Positions 19,725 to 28,771 of a stretch of 38,474 nt of DNA are shown here, in pieces; position 1 is the first letter of the stretch; the number at the start of each line of letters is the position of its first letter. The position numbers and the translations under genes were made by a program. The notes below the pieces were generated by a model. It was not told where the DNA came from, did no database searches, and worked only from the letters and a program-made list of their open reading frames with translations. The DNA is taken from positions 10,455 through 48,928 of the forward strand of contig QHUA01000143.1 of assembly GCA_003221805.1 (NCBI GenBank), written 5' to 3'. The DNA is from Gemmatimonadota bacterium. GTDB taxonomy: Bacteria; Gemmatimonadota; Gemmatimonadetes; Gemmatimonadales; Gemmatimonadaceae.

Positions 19725-20576
19725 TCACGGCGCCGAATCCGATGGCGACGGCGACGAACGTCGGAACCAGGTGAACGCGGCAGCGACGATCCACATCGCG
19801 CTGAACGCGAGGATGCCCGTGTACAGGTACTGCAGCTCCTGACCCGCCGGAGTCTCTGCTTCGCGCTTGCCGGCGATGGCGATCCCCGCCACCTGAGCCA
19901 CGGCGAGAAAACCCAGGATGGCAATGCCGGAGACGGCGACCAGAAACACCGCCACGCCGATCGGAATGAGGAACGCGCCGATGATGGTGATTGCCAGCGC
20001 GACAATCAGCGCAATGAGCACCGGAATCGACGCAATGCTTCCGAGAACGCCCGTGAGGAGTGAGCGCCCCGTTTCATTGGTCACCACTTCCACCGCGCGG
20101 TGGAAGTAGTCGCGCAGGAAGAACAGGACGAAAGTTCCGACGAGGAGCAGAACCACGAGCCAGAGAAATGCCGCCGCGAGCGAGCCGAGCGTCGTGCGCG
20201 GTCGGCCGCCGAAGCTGACGGTGGATCTGTTGTGCGTAGCTCCGACATCCTTGATGACGCCGAGTATCGAGCCGCCTTCGTTGCGAACGTGACCACCTAG
20301 GGCGACCGCCCCGCCGCGCACTCTGCCGCCTTCGTGCACGATGACGTCACCAAGCACGGCAGTCGCGGCCCCATCGACATTGCCGTAAACGTCGAGATTG
20401 CCACGAATCGCCATCACGGACCCCGACGTACTGGTGCCGGCAGGAATGGTGAGGTCTCCGGTCTGGACCCTGGAGTAATTCTTGAGGCCGGAGATTCCGA
20501 CACGTTGGGCGTTCGCATCCTGCGCGGCTGTCGTCGCAATAAAAAGGGTAAGGCCGAGCAGGATTAATTTCATCAA
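19725..20576 (-). CDS. Secreted/membrane bactofilin-like polymer-forming domain protein; 3' end probably frameshifted (full-length gene would end at 19675)
   Basis: SGSVMAIRGNLDVYGNVDGAATAVLGDVIVHEGGRVRGGAVALGGHV plus several TM helices. After AAFT near 19765-19773 the -1 frame continues LVPTFVAVAIGFGAVILSWWRTRPKKNAVTA*. Confidence 0.7.
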   Translation of the reverse strand: MMKLILLGLTLFIATTAAQDANAQRVGISGLKNYSRVQTGDLTIPAGTSTSGSVMAIRGNLDVYGNVDGAATAVLGDVIVHEGGRVRGGAVALGGHVRNEGGSILGVIKDVGATHNRSTVSFGGRPRTTLGSLAAAFLWLVVLLLVGTFVLFFLRDYFHRAVEVVTNETGRSLLTGVLGSIASIPVLIALIVALAITIIGAFLIPIGVAVFLVAVSGIAILGFLAVAQVAGIAIAGKREAETPAGQELQYLYTGILAFSAMWIVAAAFTWFRRSSPSPSDSAP

Positions 20577-21088
20577 GCTGCCCTTCGCCTGGCGATTTGT
20601 GCGGCAGTGCGGATGGCGCCGTACCCGCTGATCAGACCAACCGCCAATACCACGTAGAGGATGACAGCCTGGATGGCGCCCGCCTGCAGGTAAGCAATCG
20701 TCTGCGAGCCGAGCACGAGGGCGCCGATTTGTGTGCCGACTGTGGCGATCGCGAACGCGTACTGGGTGACGGCGGCGCTGAGGATCGCGGTGAGGAGATC
20801 GACCTCGAAGAACATGAATGCCGCGGCGGCGATGAGGGCGACGCCGGCGGTTGCTCTGCCCGTAGCACGGAGGATGCCGATTGGACGGCGCTGAACGACC
20901 GCCTGCTGGCCGCCTCGATGCAGCTCGAGGTGCCGGGCGACGGCAATGGGAGCGACCTTGGCAGGCTGCAGACGGTCGATACCGGCAATTACGCGATCGG
21001 CAAAATCCCGAGATGGCGACAGGTAGGGGAGTCGCTGCAACTCGGCCGCAATGGGGACGAATTCTTCGTCGAAATCGTGCTCGATCAT
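20573..21088 (-). CDS. Membrane protein in the position of an anti-sigma factor
   Basis: N-terminal soluble region MIEHDFDEEFVPIAAELQRLPYLSPSRDFADRVIAGIDRL, then TM helices; downstream of an ECF-type sigma gene. Role inferred from position and architecture only. Confidence 0.5.
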   Translation of the reverse strand: MIEHDFDEEFVPIAAELQRLPYLSPSRDFADRVIAGIDRLQPAKVAPIAVARHLELHRGGQQAVVQRRPIGILRATGRATAGVALIAAAAFMFFEVDLLTAILSAAVTQYAFAIATVGTQIGALVLGSQTIAYLQAGAIQAVILYVVLAVGLISGYGAIRTAAQIARRRAA

Positions 21089-21178
21089 GGGTTCCTCACC
21101 CGATCACTTACGGGTTTGGTACGGGAAAGTTTCAGCATTTTGCAGCCTCTTTTGCTCGCAAAAACAGGGTTCGGGAGG

Positions 21179-21775
21179 TCATCGGAGGTCCCCCAGATAC
21201 TGCCTCAATTCCTGGCGAGCACGGTGGATGTAGGTCTTCACTGTGCCGAGCGGCAGCTTCACGATTTCCGCGATCTCGTCGTACGAGTAATCCTCGACGT
21301 GGCGCAGAATGATGCACGCGCGATACTCGGGTCTGAGTCTGGCGATGGCCTTTTCGATCTCCGCCCCAAGCTCCCGCGACTCGAGCTCCTCCAGTGGTGA
21401 TTCGCCGCCACTCGTCACCGTCACCGCTGTCGCCCGCACGCTCTCGGCGGTGATGGCGGTCGGCGAGCCCTCGATGCTGATGGTGTCGACCTGACGTCGT
21501 CGCAGGTGATCGATGGTGATGTTGTTGGCGATCTTGAACAGCCAGCTCGAGAATTTGAACTCGGGCCGGTACCGATCGATGTTGTTCAGCACCTTGATGA
21601 ACGTTTCCTGCGCCAGGTCCTCGGCGGTCTCTTTGTCGCGAACCATGCGGTAGATGAGCGAAAACACGGGTCGCTCATACCGTTTGATCAGCTCGCGATA
21701 CGCGTCCTCGCGCCCTTCCTGGGCGAAGACGACCACTTGCTGGTCGGATACGTCGGTGTAGGACCTTGCTGGCAT
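21179..21775 (-). CDS. ECF-type RNA polymerase sigma-70 factor
   Basis: YRELIKRYERPVFSLIYRMVRDKETAEDLAQETFIKVLNNIDRYRPEFKFSSWLFKIANNITIDHLRRRQ...RPEYRACIILRHVEDYSYDEIAEIVKLPLGTVKTYIHRARQELRQYL. Confidence 0.95.
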   Translation of the reverse strand: MPARSYTDVSDQQVVVFAQEGREDAYRELIKRYERPVFSLIYRMVRDKETAEDLAQETFIKVLNNIDRYRPEFKFSSWLFKIANNITIDHLRRRQVDTISIEGSPTAITAESVRATAVTVTSGGESPLEELESRELGAEIEKAIARLRPEYRACIILRHVEDYSYDEIAEIVKLPLGTVKTYIHRARQELRQYLGDLR

Positions 21776-21836
21776 CTTTGGAGGAGCGGGAAAGATAGCT
21801 TGCCCCGCGCACCGTCGCCGGGCAACTTTCGAAGCG

Positions 21837-22607
21837 ATGCTGGCAACTGACATCGACAGCGCGACCGCCAGTGCCGCCGCTGCCGGTGGCGCAGAAAAGC
21901 GCGCTTACGTTAAGCAGATCTTCTCGGAGATCGCCCCGCGGTACGATCTCCTCAACCACGTCCTCAGTCTCAACATCGACCGGCGCTGGCGTCGCAAGGC
22001 CATTGCGATGCTCGGCGTCGAGCGCGATAAGGCGGGCCGTTACCTCGACCTTTGCACGGGCACGCTCGATGTCGCGCAGCACATTTCGATGTTCCCCGGC
22101 TTCCGTGGCTTCGTTATAGGCGCCGACTTCGCGGAACCGATGTTGAAAGCAGGTGCGGGAAAGGTGGAAGGGAAGATGGTAGCGCCAGTGGCTGCGGATG
22201 CGTTGCAGCTGCCACTTGCGTCCGGGCAGCTGGCGGGAGCCATCGTAGCGTTTGGGATCAGAAACGTTGCTGGGTTGGAGGCTTCGCTGCGCGAGGTTTT
22301 CCGGGTGCTCGCACCGGGCGGGCGCTTCGTGATTCTGGAGTTCTCAACTCCGCGATGGCCGGTTCTGCGCACGTTGTACAAGGCGTATTTCAATTACGTC
22401 CTTCCCTTGATCGGTCGTTTGGTGAGTGGGCACCGTACCGCATATCAGTATCTTCCTCGCTCCGTGGCGAACTTTCCTGTCGAAGAGGAGCTGGCGAGCA
22501 AGATGAAACAGGCCGGATTCTCTGACGTTGCCTGGTCTTCCTTGTCGCTCGGTGTGGCGGCGATCCACGTCGGCGAGCGCCCCGTCACCGCACTCGGACA
22601 GAAGTGA
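21837..22607 (+). CDS. ubiE: Demethylmenaquinone/ubiquinone C-methyltransferase
   Basis: VKQIFSEIAPRYDLLNHVLSLNIDRRWRRKAI...FGIRNVAGLEASLREVFRVLAPGGRFVILEFSTP. Confidence 0.94.
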   Translation: MLATDIDSATASAAAAGGAEKRAYVKQIFSEIAPRYDLLNHVLSLNIDRRWRRKAIAMLGVERDKAGRYLDLCTGTLDVAQHISMFPGFRGFVIGADFAEPMLKAGAGKVEGKMVAPVAADALQLPLASGQLAGAIVAFGIRNVAGLEASLREVFRVLAPGGRFVILEFSTPRWPVLRTLYKAYFNYVLPLIGRLVSGHRTAYQYLPRSVANFPVEEELASKMKQAGFSDVAWSSLSLGVAAIHVGERPVTALGQK

Positions 22608-24121
22608 GTCTCGATTCCATCCCGCAGTTTCTTTCTGCGATCGATCGCGCCGGTGAGCTGGCGCGGATCAGTGAGCCGGTGCGAGCACGTCTCGAGATAT
22701 GCGAGATCGCCGACCGCGTGATGAAGCAGCCCGGCGGCGGCAAGGCGCTGTACTTCGAGAACGTGATTCTCGATAACGGCGAGCGGTCGCACTATCCGGT
22801 CGTGATAAATCTTTTCGGCTCGATGCGCAGGATCTGCCTGGCACTCGGCGTCGACGATCTCGACGAGATCGGAGGGCGCATAACCGAGATGCTCGACTTG
22901 AAGGTGCCGGAGGGTTTGATAGGAAAGCTGGCGATGCTGCCGCGTCTGCTCGAGATCGGAAAGTTTCCGCCGCGCGTAAAAGGCGGAAAGCCGCCGTCTC
23001 AGGAGATCATTCTGAAGGGCGACGAAGTGGATCTATCGACGCTGCCCATCATTACCTGCTGGCCGGAGGATGGCGGGCCCTACATCACTCTGCCGATGGT
23101 GATCTCGAAGGATCCGAAGAGAGGCATTCGAAATGTCGGAATGTACCGCGTACAAGTATTGGGTCCTCGCTCTCTGGCGATGCACTGGCAGCGCCACAAG
23201 GTCGGCGCGGCGCATTGGCGGGAGATGGCGGAGAAGGGCGAGAAGATGTCGGTAGTGATAGCGATCGGTGCTGATCCAGCCTCGGTTTACTCAGCGTCCG
23301 CGCCGTTGCCGCCAACGATCGACGAGTTCCTGTTTGCCGGGTTTTTGCGAAACACGCCAGTGCACCTGGCGAAGGCGGTGACCAGCGAGCTGGAGGTTCC
23401 CGCCGACGCCGAGTTCGTGATCGAGGGTTACATCGACCCCGCCGAGGACCTGGTGGTGGAAGGGCCGTTTGGCGACCACACCGGATTTTACTCGGAGGCG
23501 GATCTCTACCCGCAAGTCCACGTGACGGCGCTGACGATGCGGCGCAATCCGGTATATGCGACCACCATCGTCGGGCGGCCGCCAATGGAGGATTACTACC
23601 TGGGCCACGCCACCGAGCGAATCTTCCTTCCTCTGCTCAAGCTCACGATCCCCGAGATCGTGGACTACCACATGCCGGCGGAGGGGATTTTTCATAACCT
23701 CGTCTTCGTGTCGATCGACAAGCAGTATCCGGGTCAGGCATACAAGGTGATGAATGCGCTGTGGGGTCAGGGGCTGATGGCGCTGGCCAAGGTCATCGTG
23801 GTCCTGGACAAGGACGTAAACGTGCGCAACGTACAGGAAGCGTGGTGGGTGGCGCTCAACCACATAGATCCCGAGCGCGACGTTAGGTTTTCGATGGGGC
23901 CGATCGACGTGCTCGATCATTCGAGTCGCGGGTTTACCTACGGCTCGAAGATGGGCATCGACGCCACGCGGAAGTGGCCGGAGGAGGGATTCACGCGCAA
24001 CTGGCCGAAGGTGATGGAAATGGACGGGGAAACGAAACAGCGGGTCGACGCGATGTGGTCCCGGCTTGGCCTGGGTCCACTGCAAAGAGCGGAGAGATTC
24101 AAGAGCAATGAGCCTCGATAA
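22604..24121 (+). CDS. ubiD: UbiD-family decarboxylase
   Basis: KALYFENV, PIITCWPEDGGPYITLPMVISKDPKRGIRNVGMYRVQVLGPRSLAMHWQRHKVGAAHWR, EGPFGDHTGFYSEADLYP, IVGRPPMEDYYLGHATERIFLPLLKL. Confidence 0.95.
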   Translation: MSLDSIPQFLSAIDRAGELARISEPVRARLEICEIADRVMKQPGGGKALYFENVILDNGERSHYPVVINLFGSMRRICLALGVDDLDEIGGRITEMLDLKVPEGLIGKLAMLPRLLEIGKFPPRVKGGKPPSQEIILKGDEVDLSTLPIITCWPEDGGPYITLPMVISKDPKRGIRNVGMYRVQVLGPRSLAMHWQRHKVGAAHWREMAEKGEKMSVVIAIGADPASVYSASAPLPPTIDEFLFAGFLRNTPVHLAKAVTSELEVPADAEFVIEGYIDPAEDLVVEGPFGDHTGFYSEADLYPQVHVTALTMRRNPVYATTIVGRPPMEDYYLGHATERIFLPLLKLTIPEIVDYHMPAEGIFHNLVFVSIDKQYPGQAYKVMNALWGQGLMALAKVIVVLDKDVNVRNVQEAWWVALNHIDPERDVRFSMGPIDVLDHSSRGFTYGSKMGIDATRKWPEEGFTRNWPKVMEMDGETKQRVDAMWSRLGLGPLQRAERFKSNEPR

Positions 24122-25028
24122 GGACACGCGGGCTGGTGGGCGCGAGGGGCAGACGTTCCGCGGACAGGGAGCGCTCTTGCGACACGTCAATCTGGTTCGA
24201 TTGCCGCACACCGTGTTCGCGCTGCCGTTTGCTCTCGTCGGCGTAGTGCTGGCGAGCTATGTCGCGCCGATCACGATTAGCGTCGTGTTATGGGTGGTGG
24301 TCGCATTCACGACGGCGCGCTTCGCGGCGATGGGTTTCAATCGCATCGTCGATCGCGAGATAGATGCGCGGAATCCGCGGACGCGCTCGAGGGAGATTCC
24401 ATCGGGTGCGATGACGGTCCGTGAGGCAGGCGTGGCGGTAATCCTGGCGTCGCTTCTCTTCGTGATCGCCGCGTGGCAGCTCAATACACTGTGTTTGCTG
24501 TTGGCGCCGGTCGCCCTGGCGTGGGTTCTCTTCTACAGCTACACCAAGCGCTTTACTCGCTGGTCGCACCTCGTGCTCGGAGTTGGCTTGTCGATCGCGC
24601 CGGTGGGTGGTTATCTCGCGATCACGGGCCGCTGGAGCGATCCGTGGTGGATGTTGATTGCGCTGGCGATCGCAGTCGCGACCTGGGTTGGCGGGTTCGA
24701 CATCCTCTATGCATTGCAGGATGTCTCGTTCGATCGCGAGAACGGACTCTACTCCGTTCCATCGACGTTCGGCGAAGCAAATGCGCTCGGCATCGCGCGC
24801 GCGCTGCACATCACCACCGTCGCCGCGCTGGCAATCGCCGGCCTAGGCGCCGGTGCAGGTGCGCTGTACTTCGTTGGTGTGCTGGTCGCGGCGGTGCTGC
24901 TATTGTACGAGCACTCGCTGGTCAAGGTAGATGATTTCTCGCGACTCGATGCAGCGTTCTTCACCATGAACGGCGTGATCAGCATCGTCTTTCTCGGGTT
25001 CGTCTTTACCGAGAGGTTGCTGCGGTGA
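24108..25028 (+). CDS. ubiA: UbiA-family prenyltransferase (possibly MqnP-type)
   Basis: VRLPHTVFALPFALVGVVLA...MGFNRIVDREIDARNPRTRSREIPSGAMT...WVGGFDILYALQDVSFDRENGLYSVPSTFG. Confidence 0.92.
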   Translation: MSLDKDTRAGGREGQTFRGQGALLRHVNLVRLPHTVFALPFALVGVVLASYVAPITISVVLWVVVAFTTARFAAMGFNRIVDREIDARNPRTRSREIPSGAMTVREAGVAVILASLLFVIAAWQLNTLCLLLAPVALAWVLFYSYTKRFTRWSHLVLGVGLSIAPVGGYLAITGRWSDPWWMLIALAIAVATWVGGFDILYALQDVSFDRENGLYSVPSTFGEANALGIARALHITTVAALAIAGLGAGAGALYFVGVLVAAVLLLYEHSLVKVDDFSRLDAAFFTMNGVISIVFLGFVFTERLLR

Positions 25029-25572
25029 GCACGACTCCGCCGATCGTCGTCGGAATCACCGGAGCGTCGGGCGCGCCGTACGCGGTTCGTCTGCTGCAGG
25101 CGCTGACGGCAGCCCATCGCCCCGTCTCGCTCATCGTGTCGAAGTACGGACTGCGTTTGTTGGCGACCGAAGCCGGAATCGACTCGATGGACGCGCTGCG
25201 CGACACGGTTGGCATCGATGCCTGGGCGTCGTACGTCGAGGTCTTTTCCAACGACGATCGTGGTGCAGCACCAGCATCCGGCTCGTCACGAACCGCGGGA
25301 ATGATAGTTTGTCCGTGCTCGATGGGAACGTTGTCTGCGATCGCCGTGGGCGCGTCCAGGTTCTGCGGGAAACCCCATTAAGCGCGATTCACCTGGGCAA
25401 CATGCTTCGTCTGGCGCGGGCGGGGGCGGTGGTGATGCCGGCCGCACCCGGGTTTTATCATCGGCCGAAGGAAATCCCGGACCTCGTCGACTTCATGGTC
25501 GCGAGAATGCTCGATCAGCTAGGTGTCGAGCAGAATCTCGTTTCGCGCTGGAAGGGAGAGCATCAGGATTAG
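25025..25572 (+). pseudogene. ubiX: UbiX flavin prenyltransferase, split by an internal deletion/frameshift (ORFs 25025-25381 and 25309-25572)
   Basis: ORF1: VVGITGASGAPYAVRLLQAL...IVCPCSMGTLSAIAVGAS then stop. ORF2 in another frame: RETPLSAIHLGNMLRLARAGAVVMPAAPGFYHRPKEIPDLVDFMVARMLDQLGV. The [21 protein letters not shown] block is absent. Confidence 0.85.
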
Positions 25573-26669
25573 CTGACCTGCCTCGTCCTCTTCATCTCGT
25601 TGGGGAATCTCCTGAACCAGGAGGACAAGAGCAGCAGCTCGTCGATCTCGTGAGTCGGCACCTGGGCGGTCACAGAGACTGGTTGAGCGAAAATGTCGTC
25701 AACCAGCTGCTTCATCGTCCGCCGATCCCTGGACGATTTCGGTTTTGATAGCTCCGCGCGCACCACTCCGCGCCGGATGAGATAAACCTTATCCTCCCCT
25801 TCGTGACCCGGGACGGTGTAAACGAAGGAGAGGTTCTCGACGGCGAAACGCAGCCGGCCAAATTGCGCGCGTAGTGCTTCCAGTCGCTCGAGCTTGTCAC
25901 GATAAACAGCCGCGCGCTCAAACTGCAATTCGGCGCTCAATCGCTCCATCTGCGTACGCAGCATGTTGATCGGGCCATCGTCGGATCCGTCTAGAAACGC
26001 CCGCGCCAGCGCGACTCTTTCACTGTACTGCGACTCCGAGCAGCCGCCGACGCAAGGGCCGAGGCACTTTCCGATTTCATGACGAATGCAGCCCGGCGTG
26101 CGCGCCAGCTGGAACAGCTCCGTCTGATCACTGAAAAACATCTTGAGGTCGGCGCGGCAATCGCGAAGCATTAGCGCGTCGTTGAGCTCGCGCAGAGCAC
26201 CATCGACGCGTTGCGCTCCCACGAATGGGCCGTAGTAAATGTCAGCATCCTCGCCCGTCGGTCCGCGGACCACTATCAGTTTGGGCGCGGGCGCTTTCGT
26301 CAGCTTGATAAACGCGTAATTCCGTCCGTCGCGCTTCATCGCCACGTTGTAGCGCGGACGGAAGCGCTTGATCATCCGCAGCTCCTGCAGCAGCGCCGCG
26401 AACTCGCTCGGCGTGTAGTCCCATTCGATCGCTTCCGCCGAGCGTAGAATGCGCGCCCCTTTCTCTTCCGGATACGCGCAGCGGAAGTAGCTCAATAGCC
26501 GCGATCGGACGCGCTTCGACTTGCCGACGTAGACGATTTCGCCGTCGCTCGACAGCATGCGATACACTCCGGGCCGGTCCGCCGCGGTGTCGCGCACGTT
26601 CGATTTCATTATCGACAGTTGGGCGTCGCTCGTCGGCAGGTTCTCGAGGCGTGGAGTGCCGCGTGTCAT
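25569..26669 (-). CDS. UvrC-like protein lacking the C-terminal half (GIY-YIG + Cys cluster + UVR domain)
   Basis: RPGVYRMLSSDGEIVYVGKSKRVRSRLLSYF (GIY-YIG); C...CIRHEIGKCLGPCVGGC; UVR-like LSAELQFERAAVYRDKLERLEALR. Ends at 366 aa without RNase-H-like or HhH domains. Confidence 0.85.
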   Translation of the reverse strand: MTRGTPRLENLPTSDAQLSIMKSNVRDTAADRPGVYRMLSSDGEIVYVGKSKRVRSRLLSYFRCAYPEEKGARILRSAEAIEWDYTPSEFAALLQELRMIKRFRPRYNVAMKRDGRNYAFIKLTKAPAPKLIVVRGPTGEDADIYYGPFVGAQRVDGALRELNDALMLRDCRADLKMFFSDQTELFQLARTPGCIRHEIGKCLGPCVGGCSESQYSERVALARAFLDGSDDGPINMLRTQMERLSAELQFERAAVYRDKLERLEALRAQFGRLRFAVENLSFVYTVPGHEGEDKVYLIRRGVVRAELSKPKSSRDRRTMKQLVDDIFAQPVSVTAQVPTHEIDELLLLSSWFRRFPNEMKRTRQVS

Positions 26670-26670
26670 C

Positions 26671-27498
26671 TCAGTGCTGGCACCTCACGCACATTGTCGT
26701 CGAGCGCCCATCGATAGCGTGTGTCGACACCAGCTTCGATCCGCATCGGCGGCAGGGAAGTCCACCGCGACCATACACGTCCAATTTCTCGACGAACGAA
26801 CCCCGCTCTCCGCGCGCATCTCGGTAATCCCGGAAGCTCGTCCCGCGCGCAGCTATCGCTTCGCGCAAAACGTTGACGATCGATTCGCGAAGCAGCGATG
26901 CCTCTTCGACCGAAATCGACGCTGCCAGACGCGAGGGATCGATGCGTGCGCGCCAAAGCGCCTCGTTTGCGTAAATGTTGCCGATGCCTGCGATCTTTCG
27001 CTGCTCCATTAAGACCTTCTTCACCGGCTGACTGGTAGCCCGGAGAACCGCCGATAGATGCGCGGCCGTAAATGAACGGTCAAGTGGCTCGATGCCGAGT
27101 TTCGCCGAGTACTCTGCGAAACGATCCGCATTCATAAGCGCAACTGTACCGAGACGTCGCACATCGGCGTAATGCAGAGCTCGGCCGTCGTCGAGTTCCA
27201 GCCGCAAAGTCGAATAGTCGAGTTCGGCGCCTCGAAAATTCCCGTCGTCGATGAGGAGAGCCCCTGTGAAGCGCGGCTGTACGACCAGACGATCTCCGGT
27301 GTCGAGGTCGATCACTACCAGCTTCGCGCGCCGCCAGCTGCGGACGATGGTGGCGTCCTGCAATCGCTTCGCGAGAGATCGCGAGCTCACCCCCCGCAGG
27401 ACATCGCGCTTTCTAACCGACACTTTTTTTATTTTGCGCCCGCTAATCGCGCCGTCGAGATCGCGTGCGATCGTCTCCGTCTCAGGTAACTCGGGCAC
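26671..27498 (-). CDS. mutM: Formamidopyrimidine-DNA glycosylase
   Basis: MPELPETETIARDL N-terminus; KIAGIGNIYANEALW; zinc finger YGRGGLPCRRCGSKLVSTHAIDGRSTTMCVRCQ. Confidence 0.95.
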   Translation of the reverse strand: MPELPETETIARDLDGAISGRKIKKVSVRKRDVLRGVSSRSLAKRLQDATIVRSWRRAKLVVIDLDTGDRLVVQPRFTGALLIDDGNFRGAELDYSTLRLELDDGRALHYADVRRLGTVALMNADRFAEYSAKLGIEPLDRSFTAAHLSAVLRATSQPVKKVLMEQRKIAGIGNIYANEALWRARIDPSRLAASISVEEASLLRESIVNVLREAIAARGTSFRDYRDARGERGSFVEKLDVYGRGGLPCRRCGSKLVSTHAIDGRSTTMCVRCQH

Positions 27499-28771
27499 CG
27501 CGCGTCAGCTCACGCCAGCCAATGTCACGCCGCAGCTGCTTCCCCTTGAAAGACACCCGCTCGGCATGGTTGCGAGACACCTCCGCCGCCTCGAGCAGGC
27601 CCGACGCTACCGCTGTGACGGCGAGTACGCGGCCGCCGGCAGTGACGAGCTGATTCGTGGCAGGATCAATGGCGGTTCCGGCGTGAAATACCACCACGCC
27701 TTCCTCGGCGGCCGGCAGCTGGATAACGTCCCCCGTTCTCACCTTGTCGGGATAGCCAGCTGCAGCGACCACCGTCGTCACCGCGGAAAGGTTCTTCCAC
27801 TCCGGATGTCGAGCTCGACTCAGAGATCCGCCACCAGCGACCGCCGCGATCAGCTCGAGCAGCGACGAATCCATCAGCGGCATAATCGCCTGGGTCTCCG
27901 GATCCCCGAAGCGGGAATTGAATTCGACGACCTTTGGCCCGTCATCCGTGATCATGAGCCCGGCGTAGAGCAGACCCTTGAATAGAGATCCGGCGTCGCG
28001 CATTGCCGACAGCGTCGGGCGCACGATCTCCGACATCACACGAGAGATCAGCTCGGGCGTCGCCAGTGAGGTCGGCGCGTAGGCACCCATTCCGCCCGTG
28101 TTGGGGCCAAAATCGCCCTCCAGCAATCGCTTGTGGTCCTGCGCCGCCAGCAGTGGCAGCGCCTGATGCCCATCGGTGATGACGAAAAGCGAAAGTTCCT
28201 CGCCATCCATGTATTCCTCGATCAGGATTTCGCGTCCAGCGTTGCCAAATACCCGATCGCTCAGCAAAGCGTCGATTGCGCGCTCGGCCTGGGCGGTACT
28301 TTGCGCGACAACCACACCTTTTCCGGCGGCGAGCCCTGAAGCCTTGACCACGACCGGGGAAGAAAACTCGGCCAGTGCCGCCTTGGCGGCCCGAGCGTCG
28401 CTGTGTTGCGAAGCCCGTGCGGTCGGGATTCCCGCTCGAACCATCAGGTCCTTCGCAAAGCGCTTCGACGTCTCGATGCGGGCGGCCTCGCGCGTCGGAC
28501 CGAAAATCGGCAGCCCGCGCGACTGAAAGAGGTTGACGATACCGCCCTCGAGCGGCAGCTCGGGTCCGACCAGGGTGATATCGACGAACTCGTCTTCAGC
28601 CAGGTGCGCCAGCTCTTTGTGCTTGTCGACCGCCACCGGAAAGCAGCGCGCCACCGACGCGATCCCGGGGTTCCCTGGAGCGGCTATGAGCTCGAGGGTG
28701 GGATCGTCGCGCGACAACTTCCAGGCGAGAGCGTGCTCCCGTCCGCCACCACCAACGATCAATACTTTCAT
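27482..28771 (-). CDS. purD: Phosphoribosylamine-glycine ligase
   Basis: MKVLIVGGGGREHALAWKLSRD...NTGGMGAYAPTSL...VVEFNSRFGDPETQAIMPLM. Confidence 0.95.
   Translation of the reverse strand: MKVLIVGGGGREHALAWKLSRDDPTLELIAAPGNPGIASVARCFPVAVDKHKELAHLAEDEFVDITLVGPELPLEGGIVNLFQSRGLPIFGPTREAARIETSKRFAKDLMVRAGIPTARASQHSDARAAKAALAEFSSPVVVKASGLAAGKGVVVAQSTAQAERAIDALLSDRVFGNAGREILIEEYMDGEELSLFVITDGHQALPLLAAQDHKRLLEGDFGPNTGGMGAYAPTSLATPELISRVMSEIVRPTLSAMRDAGSLFKGLLYAGLMITDDGPKVVEFNSRFGDPETQAIMPLMDSSLLELIAAVAGGGSLSRARHPEWKNLSAVTTVVAAAGYPDKVRTGDVIQLPAAEEGVVVFHAGTAIDPATNQLVTAGGRVLAVTAVASGLLEAAEVSRNHAERVSFKGKQLRRDIGWRELTRGARVT

Noticed and set aside
20597-21400. 267-aa + strand ORF
   Set aside because: Antisense to the sigma factor and its downstream gene; low-complexity composition.
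23291-24211. 306-aa - strand ORF
   Set aside because: Antisense shadow of ubiD.
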